Source: Rhodeus uyekii (Eukaryota; Chordata; Actinopteri; Cypriniformes; Acheilognathidae). Taken from it: a stretch of DNA of 64,000 bases. Under the pieces are notes generated by a model that saw nothing but the letters and a program-made list of their open reading frames with translations, had not been told where the DNA came from and did no database searches. A program made the position numbers and the translations under genes. Positions 59,086 to 64,000 of the stretch are shown piece by piece. Positions within the stretch are counted from its first letter, which is position 1; every line of letters begins with the position of its first letter. The stretch spans positions 8,693,501-8,757,500 of the forward strand of contig JAWRVZ010000003.1 of the NCBI GenBank assembly GCA_037043235.1, written 5' to 3'.

Positions 59086-62000
59086 TTAGTGTGTATCCAG
59101 TCTTCGTTTCTTCATCATCTGGCCATGTCTGTATGGGCTCTGCTGTCCACCTTCAATAACAATTACAACATTATTAGCTTTTAATTATGGGCCTGTGGTA
59201 AAGTAATTTTTTCTTGGTAAACGGGGCAAAGTCAACAAGCGCATGCTAGTTCTAGAATTTTGGGCCGCATGCTTCCAGATCTGAGAGCGTTAAGTCCCTG
59301 GCTATTTATATTAATGGGGACGTGTGATGTTTGCATGAGTGGAAAGGCAAATCCTGAACTGGCCGTGCAAATACTCGCCTTTTTACAAAGTTTTTGTCTG
59401 AGCATGTATTTATTAAGTGAAGAGGAGTCAGATGGTACCTGCTCCAGTTCTCATCTCAGAGGCTCTGCATTGGCCATATTCTCCCTGGCCTTGAGGAACG
59501 ATGTGCCCCTGAGGTTGAGCTGGTGGTCTCAGGTACTGTGCTCGCTGTGGGGTCTTGCTGCGTGTCATCATCTTGTGCTGGCTCGGTGTGGAGGGACGAG
59601 CAGCTTCGGTGGAGGCTGCTGCAGGATCGTCAAGCATATCGATGCCATCCAGAGTGAAGTCCCATAATTCCGGATCATCTGAGAAGTGAGTTTTTTTTTT
59701 TTCCACGTTACCTCATAATTTAACTTTCTTGTATTAAAATCTCAGTCATAAAAATTCAAGTTTTCAAATTTTGGGATGCCAAGAACCCCCAAATATGATT
59801 CTCTAGCAAATGACCCCTTGCTAAAATCTAAAGTCAGCCAAATATTTTAAGATACACAAAGCAATGCTATTTGCAAATTAAACGATTGTCTCGGTACAAA
59901 AGCCGCATCAGTGGTACAGTGGAGTTCACTTATCTTGACTCACGATTAACTCGCCAATCCTATTATGTCACCGAACACTAAAAAGAGGGACATATTTGGT
60001 AGAAGTAAATATGCTAAATATTTGCCACTTCACATGGTTATCTTGTGATTAATGAACGTACCTAGTTCACTGCGCATGCACTGAGTTTGCGTTGCACATT
60101 GCTCTGTCAGTGACGTGCAGCACTCTCTGAAGTGAAAGCACATATCGCTCTCACGCTTCTCAACGAGCAGCAAGTGCTGCCGTGGGTCCCACCCTCATCC
60201 CAAAGCCTCATCCGCTTCTGTGTGCACATAAAGCCCACCTTCTCTGATTTGATTGGTACTCTCAAATATTTTGACCTTGGTTTGTAACTAGCGGTAACAA
60301 CCAATGAGTAGGAGGCTTAGATAAATGCGCGCACACACACACACCTTCTGTTCTTACGTGAGCTGTGCTCCGCCCCGCTGCGGATTGAAGAACCCGGTTG
60401 TTAAAAGACGGGACGAAGCCGAATTGGTTGAGAAAGCACATTAGACAGGCAATCTAGTACAGCGTGATGACCTCACAAATATGTTGTGACTGTTTACGCT
60501 GTGAGCGAAATTGTGTTTGCAATGTTGGAGAAAATAATTAAAGGTTTGTATTGAGAATCAAAGGTGTTTTTTATTGTATACTGGTAAATCTCTGCTGTTA
60601 GTTGGTGCACATATGCCTTTTGTTGTTAGCAAACATATACAGTGTATGTATATTTTTACGATCGCTTCATAAAACAAATCGCCATATTGGCTGTTGGTTA
60701 TCTCGATCATCGGTTACCTCTATACTTTTAAAAGAAAGTTTTAAAATTCTCGCAACCCCCGAGGCTGTCGACATAACCAGACTCCACTGTATATCCATTT
60801 ATTTCCTACTGTTAAAAACTGGTTGTAAGTATAAATCTATTTTCTGTCCAGTGAAACCACTGGCAAACTGCTGAAAATCATTGTTAAAAATATTTAAAGT
60901 TATGTTACCACTGGCACAGGGTCATGCTCCTTAAAAATATTTCTCTACCAGCCCGATACTCCTCCTGTTTAGCTGTCACCACGTGTCCATTTGGTGTACT
61001 GTGGTTAACAGGACCTAAAGCCTGTCCTAAAACGATAAACCCACCAATGGACAACTACACACCGGACACTCCAGCAGGCAAAGGCTTGAATGTTTTATAC
61101 TCATGGCTAAAACATGAACCCTTAAATTTTCCATCACACCTTGCTTGGGCTGCAACAGCGGCTCTGTACAAGCACTTGACCTCTGGGTCTTCGGCTCCTG
61201 TAGCAACTTCTTCGCCTCCATTTCCTGTCTGAACTTTTGCTGCAGCTGCTGCTGCCTCAGCTTCCTCTGCTGCTTGGGGTCCAGTAGAGGATCAGATGTG
61301 GACAGGTCAGCCATGTCAGCTGCTGACCTAACGGCATGGAGAGATGCAGACTTATCATAAGTGCAGCTGGCTAATGGTGTAGTCAAAGTTAGCACCAAAT
61401 AAACTCACCTTGAGGTGTTGCTGGGCCTATTTTCTGAATCCTGGTGAGTTGGTGTGTTGCCAGAATGTGCTGCCATGTTTGTCAATGAAGTCCTGGATCC
61501 AGTGCTGCTCTCACGCTCTCCTCGTACAGGGCGACTTCCCATTTGCTCAAAGGGGATGTTGGCTGGTTGCGCCGGTTTGATAAATCCCTTGCAGTTGGCT
61601 CGGGCCAGGCTGTCGAACCTGGCCTTCTCCACGGACGGCTCACCATCAATGCGTTTGGTTTTTTCCAGGTCTAAAGGAGGAGGTGGCTGCGGTAGCATTA
61701 AAAAAAACACTATTTCAGTTTCGTAAATTAAGAAAATACATTGAGAGAAGTCACAATGTTTTTGTTTTTTTTTACCTGCTTTGGTATTTTATTGATGGCT
61801 ATGAGATACTCCTTATTCAGAATACAGTTTCCAAGTGCATTTCCAAAACACCTTATTGTAGAATCAAATTTTAATTATTTCATTTAAACCATACAAGTTG
61901 TAATGTACAGTCAGCCATTACATTATTCATTATATAAAATTAATAAATCATTTTGACAAGATGATCAGGAACCTGTTGCAAAGTGGAAGGGATTTTATAT

Positions 62001-62881
62001 TTGTGGAGGTAGATGTAATTACTTGAGTGCTCGTTTCAGTCCATCTGTCCATCTTTTCTGGCTTTTTCCAGTGACAGAGCTTTGGATTTGAGGCCTTCAC
62101 TCACCCCATATCCTACATCCTCATGGAACGAGCCATCCTATGGAAAAGACATTGAAGAAACAGAATGGTACATACGCGGTGCGTCCATTCCGTGAGAGCG
62201 CTTACCTTTAATTGGACCTTCACAAAGGCGCTGACTCCAACATAAAACTTCCCATTGATAAGGTCCACAAAGTCTGTAACGAGATTGAAAAAACGCCCTT
62301 TCAAAAACTAGCATCAACCTGATTTGAACAGGAACGTTTGAGAATCGGTTCCCTTCGTGATGAGAAACGGATCATTGCAATTGTGATGATGTCCTTACCC
62401 ACATTTTGCTGAGATATCGAGTGTGACCATCCATTATACCCGAACATTTCATTGGCCAGACTTATAACTTTGTGACCTTCAATATAGCAAACCTGCAAAA
62501 ACAGCAAGGTTTAATCAACTATATATTAAATGTGCAAGGCTAAATGTTGATAATGTACAAGAAGCACATTAATTCTCACCTTTTGTCCTCCTCCAGCCTG
62601 TCTGGTGCTGATATATTCAGGTCCGAGTCTTTGTTGAAGAGCATTCTGGACTGCCTGGTACTCCTCTGCAGTGTAAGCATACTACAGCAAACATGAACGG
62701 TTACAAACGCATTCATAACTCCAGAAATATTATTATGATACATTATGAATGGGGTTCACATAGTGTCAACATGACCATTACAAAGTGTTAAAAGTTTGTC
62801 CCCTAAAACACATACCTGACCAAAACACGTGCTGGTTGTATGAGGTTTCCTCTCCTCTTGCCTCCCACTGCAGTTTTCCAT
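59086..62881 (-). CDS. rad52: RAD52 recombination mediator, frameshifted here
   Basis: Ten coding exons: 62881-62816, 62681-62580, 62492-62399, 62273-62206, 62137-62023, 61851-61776, 61686-61409, 61327-61140, 59678-59439, 59150-59086. RAD52 forms rings that anneal single-stranded DNA and promotes RAD51 loading in homologous recombination. The N-terminal ring domain is clear: YTAEEYQAVQNALQQRLGPEY, VCYIEGHKVISLANEMFGY, FVDLINGKFYVGVSAFV, EDVGYGVSEGLKSKALSLE, CFGNALGNCILNKEYL. The C-terminal half has the QQRKLRQQQLQQKFRQEMEA helix, DDPELWDF and a basic tail KKRRLDTH. Exon 62137-62023 is 115 bases where 119 are needed: after KARK the frame shifts and meets TGA, whereas GLKRALK resumes in another frame. 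Every other junction and frame is intact, so the cause may be an assembly or sequencing error, an allele, or recent inactivation. With four bases restored the protein would be about 431 residues, close to human (418). Confidence 0.92.
59679..61139 (-). other. rad52: rad52 intron 8, mostly a Tigger-like insertion
   Basis: The 1.5 kb intron between the KFRQEMEA exon and the DDPELWDF exon. More than half of it is the element at 59917-60789. Confidence 0.6.
59917..60789. mobile_element. Tigger/pogo-like non-autonomous element
   Basis: Ends CAGTGGAGT and ACTCCACTG are perfect 9-base inverted repeats, each directly flanked by TA (59915-59916 and 60790-60791), the Tc1/mariner superfamily target site. 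Subterminal sequence (left TTATCTTGACTC, right GTCGACATAACC) resembles pogo/Tigger ends. The interior is CpG-rich in the middle (about 60080-60480), with no transposase frame. Confidence 0.65.
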
Positions 62882-62979
62882 GTCTGTTTTCTGGTCTCAA
62901 AAGCCGTCAATGTTCTCTTTTAAACGCTATTGGGTATGTATAGTGTCAGTGGAGGTCGCAAAACTGTAACAACAGGAAG

Positions 62980-63190
62980 CCTGACCCGACATTACGCGCT
63001 GGCGTACGCCCATAGCGCGCTACCATCTATCTACCCCACTTTCTGTCGACAGGCAGACCAATGCGACTGGTAAGCGTTCAGTCAATGTTTCTATAGGCTC
63101 AGACGGACAGGTCTTGGTTGAGCGTTTGAAAATCCCCGCGCCATTACGTTTACGTCACGTCGCCCCGCCCACTCGCTCGTGCGTAATACG
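62980..63190 (-). promoter_or_regulatory. rad52: rad52 promoter region
   Basis: CpG-rich sequence upstream of the rad52 start. It has a GC box CGCCCCGCCC (63161-63170), TTTACGTCACGT (CRE-like) just before it and CCCCGCGCCATT (E2F-like) at about 63134. No TATA box. Typical of a housekeeping DNA-repair gene; inferred from sequence only. Confidence 0.45.
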
Positions 63191-64000
63191 TCATAAAAAC
63201 GGTTAAAGATTCAATGAATGTAGTCGAATTAAAGTATCCATGAAATCAAAGTTAAAGTTATTTTGGGGGAGGGGTGGCTTTTATTAAGAATATGTTAGCC
63301 CTACTGTTAGCTAATGTGCTCTAAAACAATGACAAAGCTCACATTTAGAAGATATAAGCGTTCAAAACTTCCACCAATCACACTGCACTTCAGCTTCTCA
63401 TCAGATATTCTGTCCAATCAAATGCTCTAGAATCTGAAGTGTCCCGCCCCTTTCGATATAAACACTGAATCGGCAGCTTAAATTGGTCAGTTGTTCACAC
63501 AATTGCTATTTTCTACTTGGTGAATGGTGCATATATGGTGAATAGTGCACCATATAGGGGATAGGGAATGATTCGGACAGTGTTAATATGCTTTCCAATG
63601 GGGTGAATGAAGACAGTATGCTCCAGTCCAAAAACATGATAGCACAGAGCAGAACATATGTCGACAGACCAGAAAACATATCTGACACATCGGAATTCTG
63701 CACAGAATACTATATTTTAAAGGAAAAGGGTTAGAGATTAGGGTGAAACTGCAGCTTTACTAAGCTGAAGGAAAATATAGTTTAAAATGTTAGAAATTGT
63801 GTTGACGTGCTTATTTCTAATGATAGTTTAAAATGTTCCAAATTGTATTGACATGTTCTTTTCTGTTCTAACATAAGTTACTGTTTAAATTCTGTAACAA
63901 ATCTTTCCTGTCTAAAACAAAGGACAATGCACTCGATGAAAAGTCCAAGGCTGTAACTGTTGACGCTATCTGTTTACCAAAAAGTTACAGATAGAAAGGG
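63191..64000. other. Upstream flank of rad52, promoter-like repeat
   Basis: At 63373-63470 two CCAAT boxes (CCAATCAC, CCAATCAA), a GC box CCCGCCCC and GATATAAAC form a promoter-like array, and the following stretch (ATAGTGCACCATATAGGGGA) is a word common in cyprinid repeats. I see no open frame of substance, so this is more likely a dispersed repeat than a gene promoter. Confidence 0.4.

Noticed and set aside
59428..59706. Separate 92-residue minus-strand gene
   Set aside because: Its conserved part is the rad52 exon 59678-59439, joined in phase to its neighbours; the N-terminal MEKKKTHFS is intronic.
63373..63470. CCAAT/GC/TATA array as the promoter of a gene beyond the window
   Set aside because: The array and its flanks match words common in dispersed cyprinid repeats, and no open frame follows on either strand.

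Overview
This is a window of vertebrate nuclear DNA, almost certainly from a teleost and most likely a cyprinid or close otophysan. Genes are intron-rich with GT-AG junctions. The encoded proteins align with known vertebrate families. The AT-rich introns and spacers carry foldback MITEs, hAT and Tc1-like elements and L2/Rex-type LINE scraps of the kind common in carp and zebrafish relatives. There is no sign of bacterial genes, operons, CRISPR arrays or rRNA, and I found no convincing tRNA.

Layout from left to right: tmem60 (+, one coding exon, 126-530); an fgl2-like fibroleukin gene (-, two coding exons, 1793-6648); a spacer with one weak two-exon candidate (-, 10699-12051); erc1/ELKS (-, sixteen coding exons, 14423-30805, plus a non-coding leader exon near 32.3 kb); a roughly 2 kb divergent promoter interval; wnk1 (+, twenty-three coding exons, 36532-57324); and rad52 (-, ten coding exons, 59086-62881), whose 3' end converges on that of wnk1. 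I joined all exons by hand from splice sites and reading phase. erc1 and wnk1 close perfectly in frame (967 and 1622 residues). rad52 closes only if a net 4-base deficit in its fifth coding exon is ignored.

The genes are not functionally linked: a small membrane protein, a secreted fibrinogen-domain protein, an active-zone and Golgi-vesicle scaffold, an ion-homeostasis kinase, and a recombination mediator. The order erc1-wnk1-rad52 matches human 12p13.33, whereas tmem60 and fgl2 belong to the human 7q11.23-q21 block, so the window spans a junction between two ancestral syntenic blocks.

Most notable points: (1) the first exon of the fgl2 gene encodes about 1068 residues, several times the usual length, through an apparently cysteine-free, Ser/Thr/Asn/Lys-rich insert between the coiled coil and the fibrinogen domain; (2) a frameshift in the most conserved part of rad52 in an otherwise intact gene; (3) a possible in-frame cassette exon and a splice-spanning uORF in wnk1; (4) several well-defined transposon insertions, including a 220-bp hAT MITE with a perfect 8-bp target duplication.
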